From: Desmonostoc geniculatum HA4340-LM1
GTDB taxonomy: Bacteria; Cyanobacteriota; Cyanobacteriia; Cyanobacteriales; Nostocaceae
Assembly (NCBI GenBank): GCA_019359545.1
Contig: JAHHHB010000030.1
Span: 1-62,375 of the forward strand
Direction of reading: 5' to 3'
DNA: 62,375 bases
Notes under the pieces: model-generated
The model's database searches: none
The model's input: only the letters and a program-made list of their open reading frames with translations
Told to the model about the DNA's origin: nothing
Made by a program: the position numbers and the translations under genes
Shown here: one piece after another, positions 9,208 to 18,346 of the stretch
Layout: every line of letters begins with the position of its first letter
Numbering within the stretch: the stretch's first letter is position 1

Positions 9208-9990
9208 ATGAAACTATCAAAACAGATTGCTCAATGGCGGATTGTGGCTGCGTCAGTATGTGGTACAAGTCACTTAAGAAACAAACAGTTATGTCAGGAT
9301 GCTCATCACTGGCAGATATTGTCAGATAACATTTTAGTGGCAGCGGCGGCAGATGGCGCGGGTTCTGCAAGTCTTGGGAAAGTGGGAGCGATGATTGCTG
9401 TGGAGACAGCGATCGAAAGCCTTTCTAGTAAGGGAGTGAACCGAAGCAGTTTAACTAATGAAGGTTATGTGCGATCGCTCTTAAATGATGCCATGCTAGC
9501 TGCCAAAAAAGCTGTAGAAGATGAAGCTGTTGCTTGTGAGAAACAACTCCAAGACTTAGCAACTACTTTAATTATTATGGTTGCCACACCAGATGTTGTG
9601 GCTGTGGCACAAATCGGTGATGGTTTGGCTGTGGCCAAAGACCAGATGGGCAACCTCTTAGCACTGACTATGCCTGATAGCGGCGAATACATCAACGAAA
9701 CCACCTTTTTGACTTCGCCCACTGCCTTAGATACAGCACAGATGAAGTTATGGCGTACAGACATAGTAAATGTTGGTATAATTACTGACGGGCTACAAAT
9801 GCTGGCTTTAAATATGGTTGTTGGGGAACCTCATAAACCGTTCTTTTTTCCGCTGTTTGAATTTGTAGCCAATGCCGAGGACAAGACAGCAGCAAAAGAA
9901 CAGTTAGTCAAATTTTTGCGCTCAGAGCGGATCACCCAACGCACTGATGATGATTTAACACTGATTATAGCTGCATTCAACAACTCATAA
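9208..9990 (+). CDS. PP2C-family protein phosphatase (TerY-P triad)
   Basis: About 260 residues from the ATG at 9208, which has GGAAGA upstream. PP2C motifs occur in order: CGTSHLRNKQLCQDA, the metal-binding Asp-Gly in AAADGAGSASLGK, TTLIIMVA, QIGDGLAVA, and the terminal DDDLTLIIA. It should be a metal-dependent Ser/Thr phosphatase of the divergent class that accompanies VWA and kinase genes. Thirty-six bases separate it from the VWA gene and 60 from the kinase gene, so the three are probably cotranscribed. It probably reverses the action of the neighbouring kinase. Confidence 0.9.
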   Translation: MKLSKQIAQWRIVAASVCGTSHLRNKQLCQDAHHWQILSDNILVAAAADGAGSASLGKVGAMIAVETAIESLSSKGVNRSSLTNEGYVRSLLNDAMLAAKKAVEDEAVACEKQLQDLATTLIIMVATPDVVAVAQIGDGLAVAKDQMGNLLALTMPDSGEYINETTFLTSPTALDTAQMKLWRTDIVNVGIITDGLQMLALNMVVGEPHKPFFFPLFEFVANAEDKTAAKEQLVKFLRSERITQRTDDDLTLIIAAFNNS

Positions 9991-10050
9991 GCATTAACTT
10001 TACTTTAAAAGTTTGACATTTTAAATACTCCCGTTAGCGGTAATTTGACT

Positions 10051-12216
10051 ATGCAGGTACTACGTTGTTCCCCGAAAAAAGAAATCCTCAGCCTCAATAT
10101 GAGTTTGGGGCGTGGCGGTGAAGCTTGTGTTTACGCAGTGCCATCCGATGGCAACTTGGTGGCCAAAATATACCACAAGCCAACCACTGCCCATGCTGAA
10201 AAACTCCAAGCGATGCTGGCTAACCCACCGGAAAACCCGACAGCTAGTTTAGGGCATATTTCCATCGCTTGGCCAGAGGATTTATTGCGGGCGGCAGATG
10301 GTAGCAACGGCATCCTGGGGTTTTTAATGCCACGCATTCAGGGAATGCGTCCAATCATTGACTTTTATAACCCCAGAACCCGGCGCCAACACTGCCCCTT
10401 ATTCAACTATCAGTACCTGCTCCGCACGGCTCGTAACTTGGCGGCGGCTTTTGCTGCTTTGCACGCCAGTGGATATTGCATTGGCGATGTGAATGAGTCA
10501 AACATTCTCGTCAGTGACACAGCATTGGTGACCTTGATAGACACCGACTCTTTCCAAGTACGTAACCCCAACACCAACCTTGTTTACCGTTGCCCAGTGG
10601 GTAAACCAGAGTTTACTCCACCAGAACTCCAAAATAAAACTTTTGCCGAACACGATCGCGAAATTGCTCATGACTTATTTGGGTTAGCAGTACTGGTATT
10701 TCAACTGTTAATGGAAGGTACCCACCCATTTTCGGGGATTTTTCAAGGCGCCATCGAGCCACCGCCCTATGAAGCACGCATTGCATCCGGTCATTTCACT
10801 TACAGCCAAAAGCGACGCGTACCTTACCTAGCTACACCCATCGCCCCTCCTTGGGAAATTCTTCATCCCAGCTTACAAGAACTATTTGTACGTTGTTTTG
10901 AAGACGGTCACAACAACCCACAATTGCGTCCTAGCGCCCAAACTTGGCTTTCAGCAATAGCCGAAGCCGAAGATTCCCTGATTACCTGCACTACTAATCC
11001 CCAACATCGCTACAACAACCACTTAAATATTTGTCCCTGGTGCGAACGTACCGTGCGATTAGGTGGACGCGACCCATTCCCATCACATCGGGCGATAGAA
11101 GCCAGAGAACATCTACAACCGCGAATCAAACCGAAAAAGCGTTACACCCAAACACCGCGTTTGCCACAGCGAGCCATGTCATCGCACCTAACGAATTGGC
11201 AATCAGGAATTACCCCCAGCAATTCGCCTTATAGACGTTCCAAAAAATCAAATTTGTACCCGATTAGTTTTTGCTTGTTGGGTTTAGTTTTATTGGGGTC
11301 TGCGGACTTAATGATTAAATTTACTGAGCCGTTAGTTTCCCACAATGCTTACACTCAACAAACATTGAAATCTGGTCAGACAATTAATAAACTCAGCTTT
11401 GGTGATTACTATCAGCAAGGTCATACTGCTTACAAACAGCGAGACTATGAAAAAGCAGTTGCAAGTTATAGCCAAGCGATTGAACAAGAACCATTACATG
11501 CCAGAGCGATTGTAAATCGTGGCAACGCCCGTTATAACTTGAAAGATTATGAAGGAGCTGTTGTAGATTACAGCCAAGCCCTGAAAATCAAGCCCAATGA
11601 AATTAAAGCTCTAGTAAATCGGGGAAATGCCCGGTTTATGCTCGCTGAATATAGCAACGATCCCGATACAGAATATAATCTAGCCCTTGCTGATTATAAT
11701 CGCGCTATCGGCCTCGATCGCAATGAAGTCGAAGCTTATATTAGACGCGGTATTGTCCGCGCCCAAATGGCTAAATATAGCGGCGAATCTCAACAAGTTT
11801 ACAGAAGAGCGATCGCAGATTTTACTCAGGCGATAAAAATGAATTTATCCAAAGCTGAAGCTTATTTTCAGCGTGGTGTTGTCTACTATCAAATTGCCCA
11901 ATATAGTAGCAATTATGAGCAAGAATATAGTCAAGCGATCGCTGACTTTAACCACGCATTAACCATCAGCCCCAGACTAGCAAAAGCCTTTCTCAAACGA
12001 GGCATGGTTCGTTATGAACTAGCACAATATGGTGGTAGTGAATCTAACCAAAACCAAACCCAAGCGATCGCAGATTTACAGACAGCCGCTAAAATCTTTC
12101 TTGAGCAAGATGATATGGATAATTATCAGCAAGCGCTCAGTAACATGTGTGTAGTTGTCGAAAACAAATGTGACCCTTTATTCCAAGGCTCAAGTAGTAC
12201 GGAAAAAATCAACTAA
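10051..12216 (+). CDS. TerY-P-type protein kinase fused to TPRs
   Basis: A product of about 721 residues. Residues 1-310 form a divergent kinase of the TerY-P triad class: glycine-rich LGRGGEACVYAV, lysine in NLVAKIYHKP, a catalytic loop IGDVNESNILV and LIDTDSFQV in place of DFG. Then comes a Cys/His segment (CTTNPQHRYNNHLNICPWC, about 317-335) that could bind zinc, a single membrane helix at about 408-430 (SFCLLGLVLLGSADLMI), and at least five TPR units to about 650. The kinase would face the cytoplasm and the TPRs the other side, if the helix spans the membrane. Start chosen at ATG 10051; TTG 10045 is in frame. Confidence 0.9.
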   Translation: MQVLRCSPKKEILSLNMSLGRGGEACVYAVPSDGNLVAKIYHKPTTAHAEKLQAMLANPPENPTASLGHISIAWPEDLLRAADGSNGILGFLMPRIQGMRPIIDFYNPRTRRQHCPLFNYQYLLRTARNLAAAFAALHASGYCIGDVNESNILVSDTALVTLIDTDSFQVRNPNTNLVYRCPVGKPEFTPPELQNKTFAEHDREIAHDLFGLAVLVFQLLMEGTHPFSGIFQGAIEPPPYEARIASGHFTYSQKRRVPYLATPIAPPWEILHPSLQELFVRCFEDGHNNPQLRPSAQTWLSAIAEAEDSLITCTTNPQHRYNNHLNICPWCERTVRLGGRDPFPSHRAIEAREHLQPRIKPKKRYTQTPRLPQRAMSSHLTNWQSGITPSNSPYRRSKKSNLYPISFCLLGLVLLGSADLMIKFTEPLVSHNAYTQQTLKSGQTINKLSFGDYYQQGHTAYKQRDYEKAVASYSQAIEQEPLHARAIVNRGNARYNLKDYEGAVVDYSQALKIKPNEIKALVNRGNARFMLAEYSNDPDTEYNLALADYNRAIGLDRNEVEAYIRRGIVRAQMAKYSGESQQVYRRAIADFTQAIKMNLSKAEAYFQRGVVYYQIAQYSSNYEQEYSQAIADFNHALTISPRLAKAFLKRGMVRYELAQYGGSESNQNQTQAIADLQTAAKIFLEQDDMDNYQQALSNMCVVVENKCDPLFQGSSSTEKIN

Positions 12217-12871
12217 AAACAAGTAAGTTTTACAGCAGAATTCAGAATTCAGGAGTTAGAATTAGAATAGGCTCCGTGCCTAGCTACTAGACCTAGATGG
12301 TGTACTTCCCTAACTTGAAATCTGCTGTATTACTTCCATGTTATGGGTTTTGATTTAATAAATCAAATCTGACTAGAATTAGCTGGCATTAATCAACACC
12401 TAGAGGCTAAGATCCCCTACTTCTTGAAGAAGTAGGGGATCTTTTTGTTTGGAACTCATTGACGATTGTTATATACCAAATTAGACCATTTGTAGAGACG
12501 CGATGAATCGCGTCTTCACTTCACGCAAGAATGTGTTGCAATCATTAATTGAATTGGTATTATTTTATATCTAACATTTTTATTTAATTGAATAATTTAT
12601 TTAAAAAACAAGAGTAATTTTATACTTGTCTGATTCATTCTGACTCCTGAATTCTGAATTCTGACTCCTAAATTCTGCTATCTAGATATTCATAGAGCTT
12701 TTATATAGAAAAGATTTTAATTTATATCTCCTTCATAATTTTGCAAAAAAATACAGTTAGATTATTGACTGAGAAAAACAAATCAGAAATAAATTTTTCT
12801 CCATATGTAAGTGCATCCTCTTCATGTCAGTAAAGACAAATAATATCCCTACAAATCTCCGAGGTAATTGC
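12217..12871. other. Intergenic region between triad and HEP-type island
   Basis: About 655 bases holding AATTCAG-type heptamers (12240-12260 and 12640-12680), a strong terminator at 12411-12446, a GACGCGATGAATCGCGTC palindrome near 12497, and an AT-rich stretch (12560-12800) that probably contains the promoter of the island's first gene. No gene seen. Confidence 0.6.
12411..12446 (+). terminator. Intrinsic terminator after the triad
   Basis: A perfect 14-bp stem (GATCCCCTACTTCT at 12411-12424 pairing with 12428-12441) has a three-base loop and is followed by TTTTT. It lies about 195 bases after the kinase stop and before the polysaccharide island. Confidence 0.88.
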
Positions 12872-13645
12872 ATGAAAGCGGTGATTTTAGCCGGAGGGCT
12901 TGGTACACGCCTCAGTGAAGAAACTAGTATCAGACCTAAGCCGATGGTTGAGATTGGTGGTAAGCCAATTCTGTGGCACATAATGAAGACTTACTCTGCC
13001 CACGGCATTAATGACTTCATCATTTGTTGTGGTTACAAAGGTTACATAATTAAGGAGTATTTTGCTAACTACTTTTTACACATGTCAGATGTAACCTTTG
13101 ACATGCGATTTAACCAGATGAATGTGCATTCTGGATATGCTGAACCTTGGCGTGTCACCTTAGTAAATACAGGCGACCATACAATGACAGGTGGACGCTT
13201 AAAACTAATCAGTGAACATGTTGGAAATGAAACTTTTTGCTTTACTTATGGTGATGGTGTCAGTGATATTAATATCACCGAGCTAGTTAAATTTCACAAA
13301 GAACAAAACAGCTTAGCAACACTCACAACTGTGCAACCAGCAGGACGATTTGGTGCCATTTCCTTAGGATATGAGCAAACTAAAATCACCAACTTTCGGG
13401 AAAAACCTGAAGGCGATGGTGCTTGGATTAATGGCGGTTATTTTGTGTTAGAACCAGAAGTGATAAACTTGATTGCTGATGATTCTACCGTGTGGGAGCA
13501 AGAGCCATTAGAAAAGTTAGCTTCTATGGAACAGCTATCTGCTTTCAAGCACTATGGTTTTTGGCAACCGATGGATACTTTACGCGATAAAAACCACCTA
13601 GAGGGGCTATGGAACAACAGTCAGGCTCCTTGGAAGGTATGGTAA
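12872..13645 (+). CDS. rfbF: Glucose-1-phosphate cytidylyltransferase
   Basis: A 257-residue nucleotidyltransferase that should make CDP-glucose from CTP and glucose 1-phosphate. The signature MKAVILAGGLGTRLSEETS and the RPKPMVEIGGKPILWH motif with its catalytic lysine are intact, as are TYGDGVSDI and FREKPEGDGAWINGGYFV. The start at 12872 has GAGG seven bases upstream; the upstream 16 residues of the longer frame are not family-like. It opens the HEP-type island, as a cytidylyltransferase does in the Anabaena PCC 7120 HEP island from memory. The product would feed synthesis of a modified hexose used in the envelope polysaccharide. Confidence 0.95.
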   Translation: MKAVILAGGLGTRLSEETSIRPKPMVEIGGKPILWHIMKTYSAHGINDFIICCGYKGYIIKEYFANYFLHMSDVTFDMRFNQMNVHSGYAEPWRVTLVNTGDHTMTGGRLKLISEHVGNETFCFTYGDGVSDINITELVKFHKEQNSLATLTTVQPAGRFGAISLGYEQTKITNFREKPEGDGAWINGGYFVLEPEVINLIADDSTVWEQEPLEKLASMEQLSAFKHYGFWQPMDTLRDKNHLEGLWNNSQAPWKVW

Positions 13646-13647
13646 AA

Positions 13648-13716
13648 AAAAGTTAGGAGTTAAGAGTTAGGAGTTAGGAGTTAAATAACAAATAACAAAT
13701 AACGAATGACAAATGA
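13648..13716. repeat. GTTAGGA and CAAATAA heptamer tract
   Basis: Directly after the cytidylyltransferase stop, GTTAGGA-type heptamers pass into AAATAAC/AAATGAC heptamers. The tract ends about 40 bases before the next start codon. Confidence 0.75.
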
Positions 13717-13755
13717 CTTTATAGATTTAGTGTAACTAGAAGTACGATAATACTA

Positions 13756-14970
13756 ATGTATGATTTTGCGATTATAGGTGGGGGAATAGTTGGACTATCT
13801 ACGGCGCTGGCTTTAGGAAAACGCTATCCCAATGCACGTATTTTAGTACTAGAAAAAGAGAGTCAATGGGCATTTCACCAAACCGGCAATAATAGCGGGG
13901 TGATTCATTCTGGTATTTATTACAAGCCAGGAAGTTTCAAAGCAAAATTTTGTCGTGATGGTTCTCGGTCAATGGTAGATTTCTGTCAAGAACATGGAAT
14001 TGACCATGAAGTTTGTGGTAAAGTAATTGTTGCGACTGAAGAACAAGAGCTACCACGCTTAGAAAGTCTCTACCAACGCGGCTTAGAAAATGGTATAGAA
14101 GTCCAAAGAATTAGCCCCGAAGAAGTCAAGGAAATTGAACCTCATGTTAGTTGTGTAGGTGGAATTCGGGTATTTTCAACTGGTATTGTTAACTACAAGC
14201 AAGTTTGTTTGAAATATACCCAGTTGATTCAACAGCAGGGGGGAGACTTACACCTGAATACAAAAGTACTGAAAATCTTACCAAGGGGTAAAAATCAGGT
14301 ACTAGAAACAAACAAGGGTAGCTTTGAAACCAAGTTTGTAATTAATTGTAGTGGATTGCATAGCGATCGCACTGCAAAATTAGGTCAAGTTGAACCCCAA
14401 GCCAAAATTGTCCCATTCCGGGGAGAATACTACGAACTCACACCAGAAAAACGCTATCTAGTCAAGACTTTAATTTATCCAGTACCCAACCCAGATTTTC
14501 CCTTCCTGGGCGTCCACTTTACCCGGATGATTGATGGTAGCGTTCATGCAGGGCCAAACGCGGTTTTGTCTTTCAAACGCGAAGGTTACAAAAAAACCGA
14601 CTTTGACCTCGGTGATTTTCTGGAAGTCATCACTTATCCTGGTTTCTGGAAATTGGCAGCCAAACATGCGCCTGAAGGTATCCAAGAAATTATTCGCTCC
14701 TTTAGTAAAGCAGCCTTCGTTAAAAGTTTGCAAAAACTAATTCCCGAAGTCCAAGCAGAAGATTTAGTTCCCACCCATGCAGGAGTCCGCGCCCAAGCTT
14801 TAATGAACGATGGCAAGCTTGTAGACGACTTTTTGATTGTTTCCGGTCAAAACTCCATCCATGTTTGCAATGCTCCTTCTCCTGCTGCAACTTCTTCTCT
14901 AGAAATTGGCAAAGCAATTGTGGCGCAAATTCCCCAACTCTCGCATCTAGATAGTGTAGTAACTGCATAG
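13756..14970 (+). CDS. lhgO: L-2-hydroxyglutarate oxidase-like FAD oxidoreductase
   Basis: A 404-residue FAD-dependent oxidoreductase of the LhgO/DAO family. The dinucleotide-binding motif FAIIGGGIVGLSTALAL is at the N-terminus, followed by NSGVIHSGIYYKPGS, VINCSGLHSDR, PFRGEYYEL, and HAGVRAQAL near the end. LhgO oxidises L-2-hydroxyglutarate to 2-oxoglutarate and passes electrons to the membrane. Here it sits inside a polysaccharide island, so it may instead oxidise a hydroxy acid or sugar intermediate. As I recall, an equivalent gene lies at this place in Anabaena's HEP island. The lhgO name rests on overall similarity only. Confidence 0.85.
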   Translation: MYDFAIIGGGIVGLSTALALGKRYPNARILVLEKESQWAFHQTGNNSGVIHSGIYYKPGSFKAKFCRDGSRSMVDFCQEHGIDHEVCGKVIVATEEQELPRLESLYQRGLENGIEVQRISPEEVKEIEPHVSCVGGIRVFSTGIVNYKQVCLKYTQLIQQQGGDLHLNTKVLKILPRGKNQVLETNKGSFETKFVINCSGLHSDRTAKLGQVEPQAKIVPFRGEYYELTPEKRYLVKTLIYPVPNPDFPFLGVHFTRMIDGSVHAGPNAVLSFKREGYKKTDFDLGDFLEVITYPGFWKLAAKHAPEGIQEIIRSFSKAAFVKSLQKLIPEVQAEDLVPTHAGVRAQALMNDGKLVDDFLIVSGQNSIHVCNAPSPAATSSLEIGKAIVAQIPQLSHLDSVVTA

Positions 14971-15187
14971 ATACTTTTGTTACTTCTAACGCTGTTGAAT
15001 TTCGATAGCTCATGCAGAGGCGCAGAGTCGCAGAGGTATTTTAATCGAGATTGCTGAGTCATGAGATAACAGTAGTCAAATCTCTCTGCGTCTTTGCGTC
15101 TCTGCGTGAAAAAAGAAACCATCTACATCAACATTCCTCCTCACTTAGTTGCATAACGCACTCTTCAATACAAAGGCATTAACCACA

Positions 15188-16213
15188 ATGAAAATATTAG
15201 TAACTGGCACAGAAGGCTATCTGGGTTCATTATTGCCATCTCTGTTAATCGAACGGGGACATGAAGTTATCGGTCTAGATACTGGTTTCTATAAAGTTGG
15301 TTGGCTGTACAACGGTACTGATGTCACACCCAAAACTCTCAACAAAGATATCCGCAACATCACCCCTGACGATTTGGAAGGTGTGGAAGCAATTGTTCAT
15401 ATGGCAGAACTCTCCAATGACCCAGCTGGACAATTGGCACCGAATATTACCTACGAAATTAATCATATAGGTTCAGTTCGTCTGGCTACCTTGGCTAAGG
15501 CTATGGGTGTGCGTCGTTTTGTGTATATGTCTTCGTGCAGCGTCTACGGTGTTGCTACCGAAGATGATGTCACAGAAGAATCTCCAGTTAATCCTCAAAC
15601 AGCCTACGCAGAGTGTAAAACCCTTGTAGAGAGAGATGTTAGACCATTAGCTGATGATGACTTCTCACCCACCTTTATGCGGAATGCAACTGCTTTTGGT
15701 GCTTCTCCCAGGATGCGCTTTGATATTGTTTTAAACAACTTGGCAGGGTTGGCTTGGACTAGCAAGCAAATCAAAATGACCAGTGATGGTACACCTTGGC
15801 GTCCATTAGTCCATGCATTGGATATTTGCAAAGCAATAGTCTGCGCTTTGGAAGCACCACGGGATATTGTACATAACCAAGTCTTCAATGTAGGAGATAC
15901 AGCGAATAATTATCGGGTTAAAGAAATCGCTGAAATTATTGCTGATATTTTCCCGGATTGTAAATTGTTCTTTGGCAACAACGGCGCAGATAACCGCAGC
16001 TATCGGGTATCCTTCGAGAAAATCAACACAATTTTACCTGGATTTAAATGTGATTGGAATGCTCGACTTGGTGCCCAGCAACTACTTAATTTATTCAGTC
16101 AAATCGATATGGCTGAAGATACTTTCTTGTTTAGAGGATTTACTCGTTTAAAACAGTTAGAGTATCTGATTCGTACCGAGCAAATTGACAAAGATTTCTT
16201 CTGGAATAAATAG
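15188..16213 (+). CDS. NAD-dependent epimerase/dehydratase (extended SDR)
   Basis: A 341-residue extended short-chain dehydrogenase/reductase. It has the Rossmann motif MKILVTGTEGYLGSLL, the MSSCSVYG strand with catalytic serine, the YAECK Tyr-Lys pair, and PLVHALDICKAI towards the C-terminus. Such enzymes epimerise or dehydrate nucleotide sugars. I start at ATG 15188; the 13 residues upstream are not family-like. Flanked by rfbF-like and C-methyltransferase genes, it is probably a step in making the branched or deoxy sugar of the envelope polysaccharide. The exact substrate cannot be read from sequence. Confidence 0.9.
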   Translation: MKILVTGTEGYLGSLLPSLLIERGHEVIGLDTGFYKVGWLYNGTDVTPKTLNKDIRNITPDDLEGVEAIVHMAELSNDPAGQLAPNITYEINHIGSVRLATLAKAMGVRRFVYMSSCSVYGVATEDDVTEESPVNPQTAYAECKTLVERDVRPLADDDFSPTFMRNATAFGASPRMRFDIVLNNLAGLAWTSKQIKMTSDGTPWRPLVHALDICKAIVCALEAPRDIVHNQVFNVGDTANNYRVKEIAEIIADIFPDCKLFFGNNGADNRSYRVSFEKINTILPGFKCDWNARLGAQQLLNLFSQIDMAEDTFLFRGFTRLKQLEYLIRTEQIDKDFFWNK

Positions 16214-16216
16214 AAA

Positions 16217-16262
16217 ATGTTTGTAGTTTGTGCTTTAGCACTCAAGTGCAAACTACAAACAT
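16217..16262. repeat. Hairpin repeat ATGTTTGTAGTTTG
   Basis: A 14-bp perfect inverted repeat (ATGTTTGTAGTTTG / CAAACTACAAACAT) encloses a smaller hairpin GCTTTAGCAC...GTGC. It lies three bases after a stop codon and lacks a T-run, so it is either a REP-like element or a 3'-end stabilising hairpin, rather than a classical terminator. Confidence 0.7.
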
Positions 16263-16324
16263 ATATTCTGGATTATGACTGATTTTACCTAGCAATTTAT
16301 TCACTATTAATAGGGCTTGAAATT

Positions 16325-17593
16325 ATGGCGATCGCCAAATGCCGTTTCAGTGGTCAACCTTTACACCAAACCTTTATTGATTTGGGCATGTCACCTTTAG
16401 CCAATGCCTATCTCAGAGCAGAGCAGCTAAATAATGCCGAAAAATTTTATCCTCTCCACGCTTATATTTCTGAAGACACTCTCTTAGTTCAATTAGAACA
16501 ATTTGAAACTCCAGATCAAATTTTTAATGATTATGCTTACTTTTCTTCCTATTCTGCAAGTTGGCTAAAACATGCCAAGGCTTACACCGATATGATGGTA
16601 GAAAAGTTTAACTTTAATCATCATACCCAAGTTATTGAAATCGCCAGTAACGACGGCTACTTACTGCAATATTTTTTAGATAAAGGCATCCCAGTTTTAG
16701 GAATAGAACCAGCAGCAAATATAGCTAAGGTTGCTCAAGATAGGGGTATTCCCAGTATTAACAAGTTTTTTGGAATTGAAACTGCCAAAGAACTGGTTAT
16801 GCAAGGAAAACTCGCTGACCTTTTGATAGGTAACAATGTTTTAGCTCATGTACCAGATTTAAATGATTTCATCGCCGGGATGAAAGCCATCCTCAAATCA
16901 AATGGCATCTTGACGATGGAATTTCCCCATATTTTGCAACTCATTGAACAAAACCAATTTGATACTATTTATCACGAGCATTTTTCTTATTTTTCATTCC
17001 TGACAATCGAAAAAATCTTTGCAGCCCACAACTTGCAAATTTTTGACGTGGAGGAATTACCAACTCATGGCGGTTCCCTACGAATTTATGCCAGACATAA
17101 CTATGCTGATTATCCTAGCATTAGGGAACGAGTTCGGCATTTGAAAGAAAAAGAAATCGCTGCTGGACTACATCGAATAGAAACTTACGTCACATTTGGA
17201 GAAAAAGTTAAAGCAACAAAGCACAAGCTATTAAGTTTTCTGTTGACAGCTAAAGCAGAAGGTAAATCAATAGCTGGTTATGGCGCACCTGCTAAAGGTA
17301 ATACTTTGCTCAATTACTGTGGTATTGGTAAAGATTTTATCGATTACACAGTAGATTCTAATCCCTACAAACAAGGTTTATTTTTACCTGGAACTCATAT
17401 TCCTATCTTCCATCCGGATAAAATTCGTGAAACTCAACCAGATTATGTACTAATTTTACCTTGGAATCTGAAAGAAGAAATTATGGAACAAATGGCATTT
17501 ATTGGCCAATGGGGTGGACAATTTGTAGTGCCAATTCCTGAAGTAAAAATTTACCCCTGTCCTGTTCCTGATAGGCTTTTAATAGCGTTGTAA
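16325..17593 (+). CDS. Sugar C-methyltransferase-like protein
   Basis: A 422-residue protein with the three-part layout of NDP-sugar C-methyltransferases: an N-terminal zinc-binding-type domain (residues 1-70), a SAM-binding core with VIEIASNDGYLLQYF and GIEPAANIAKVA, and a C-terminal domain (from about 310) with SIAGYGAPAKGNTLLNY. It would add a methyl group to a ketosugar carbon. The N-terminal domain is odd: the usual CxxC pairs are replaced by CRFSGQPL and YISEDTLLVQL, leaving one cysteine, so structural zinc is probably lost. The start at 16325 includes a HIP1 site in codons 2-5. Confidence 0.88.
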   Translation: MAIAKCRFSGQPLHQTFIDLGMSPLANAYLRAEQLNNAEKFYPLHAYISEDTLLVQLEQFETPDQIFNDYAYFSSYSASWLKHAKAYTDMMVEKFNFNHHTQVIEIASNDGYLLQYFLDKGIPVLGIEPAANIAKVAQDRGIPSINKFFGIETAKELVMQGKLADLLIGNNVLAHVPDLNDFIAGMKAILKSNGILTMEFPHILQLIEQNQFDTIYHEHFSYFSFLTIEKIFAAHNLQIFDVEELPTHGGSLRIYARHNYADYPSIRERVRHLKEKEIAAGLHRIETYVTFGEKVKATKHKLLSFLLTAKAEGKSIAGYGAPAKGNTLLNYCGIGKDFIDYTVDSNPYKQGLFLPGTHIPIFHPDKIRETQPDYVLILPWNLKEEIMEQMAFIGQWGGQFVVPIPEVKIYPCPVPDRLLIAL

Positions 17594-17693
17594 TTACTAA
17601 ATAACAGAATTCAGGAGTCAGAATTTAGAATTGAGAATTAACTAGTGTGGCTAAGCACCGGCAACAGTTAGAATCATTTAATTTTCTCTACGA

Positions 17694-18214
17694 TATAGCG
17701 TTTCCCGACAAGCGTGAGATACACCTGTAGGGGCACGGCAGTGCCCATTGGTGTCAACTTAAGCTAGAAATGCGTATCTCACAGGCGTTTTACCCCCCTT
17801 AATCCCCCCTTATAAAGGGCAGGGCCGTTTCATTCGCTAGTCTGTGAGATTTGTCAAGGGGATATTCTCACGCAAAGACGCAAAGGCGCAAAGAAAAACA
17901 ACATTATTTGGGCTTGAAGACGCAAAATTTTTTGCCCTAATTGTACGCTTGCCCTAAATTTTGATTTCTTTGACCCTTGCAATTTTAACCATTTTAGGGA
18001 ATGAAACAGCCCTGCTTATAAAGGGGGGAAAAAAGAAATCTAGTTCCCTCCCCAATACATACGGGGAGGGTTAGGGTGGGGTAACGCGGTAAGTGAATGA
18101 ACTCAATATCAAGTCTTGACAAAGGTTTCACGTTAAGTTTACACCTATGGGCAGTGCCGTGCCCCTACACCTGGCGATATAGTGTTGTACCGCATCTGAA
18201 TGGGAACCGCTATA
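17694..18214. mobile_element. Composite MITE nest bounded by TATAGCG...CGCTATA
   Basis: The outer ends TATAGCGTTTCCCG and GGGAACCGCTATA match the 106-bp elements at 27342 and 46213. Inside it, a GGTGTCAACTTAA / TTAAGTTTACACC pair brackets a CCCTCCCC...GGGTTAGGG repeat. Inside that lies a further element at 17820-18014. I read this as successive insertions into an original small element. Confidence 0.7.
17820..18014. mobile_element. 195-bp MITE with 16-bp terminal repeats and 11-bp direct repeats
   Basis: Terminal inverted repeats CAGGGCCGTTTCATTC and GAATGAAACAGCCCTG differ at one position. Identical 11-bp direct repeats CTTATAAAGGG flank it (17809-17819 and 18015-18025) and look like a target duplication. 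It splits a CCCCTTATAAAGGGG palindrome found whole elsewhere in the window. There is no coding capacity; it also carries a 9-bp-periodic CGCAAAGACGCAAAGG tract. Confidence 0.8.
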
Positions 18215-18346
18215 AGCTACGCCAATGATTTAGCGTGTTGTTTCATCACTGACTCCTGAATTACTTCTTGTTCAAAGGCATATTTGCCATAAAAATATTT
18301 ACCATCCAACCACCAATAAGCTACTTACAAATTTCATTACTCTACC

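Larger units (their letters stand above)
17594..18346. other. Repeat-filled spacer in the HEP-type island
   Basis: About 750 bases without a gene. It holds AATTCAG heptamers (about 17605-17640), then a nest of miniature inverted-repeat elements (17694-18214), then unremarkable sequence before the next glycosyltransferase. Confidence 0.7.
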
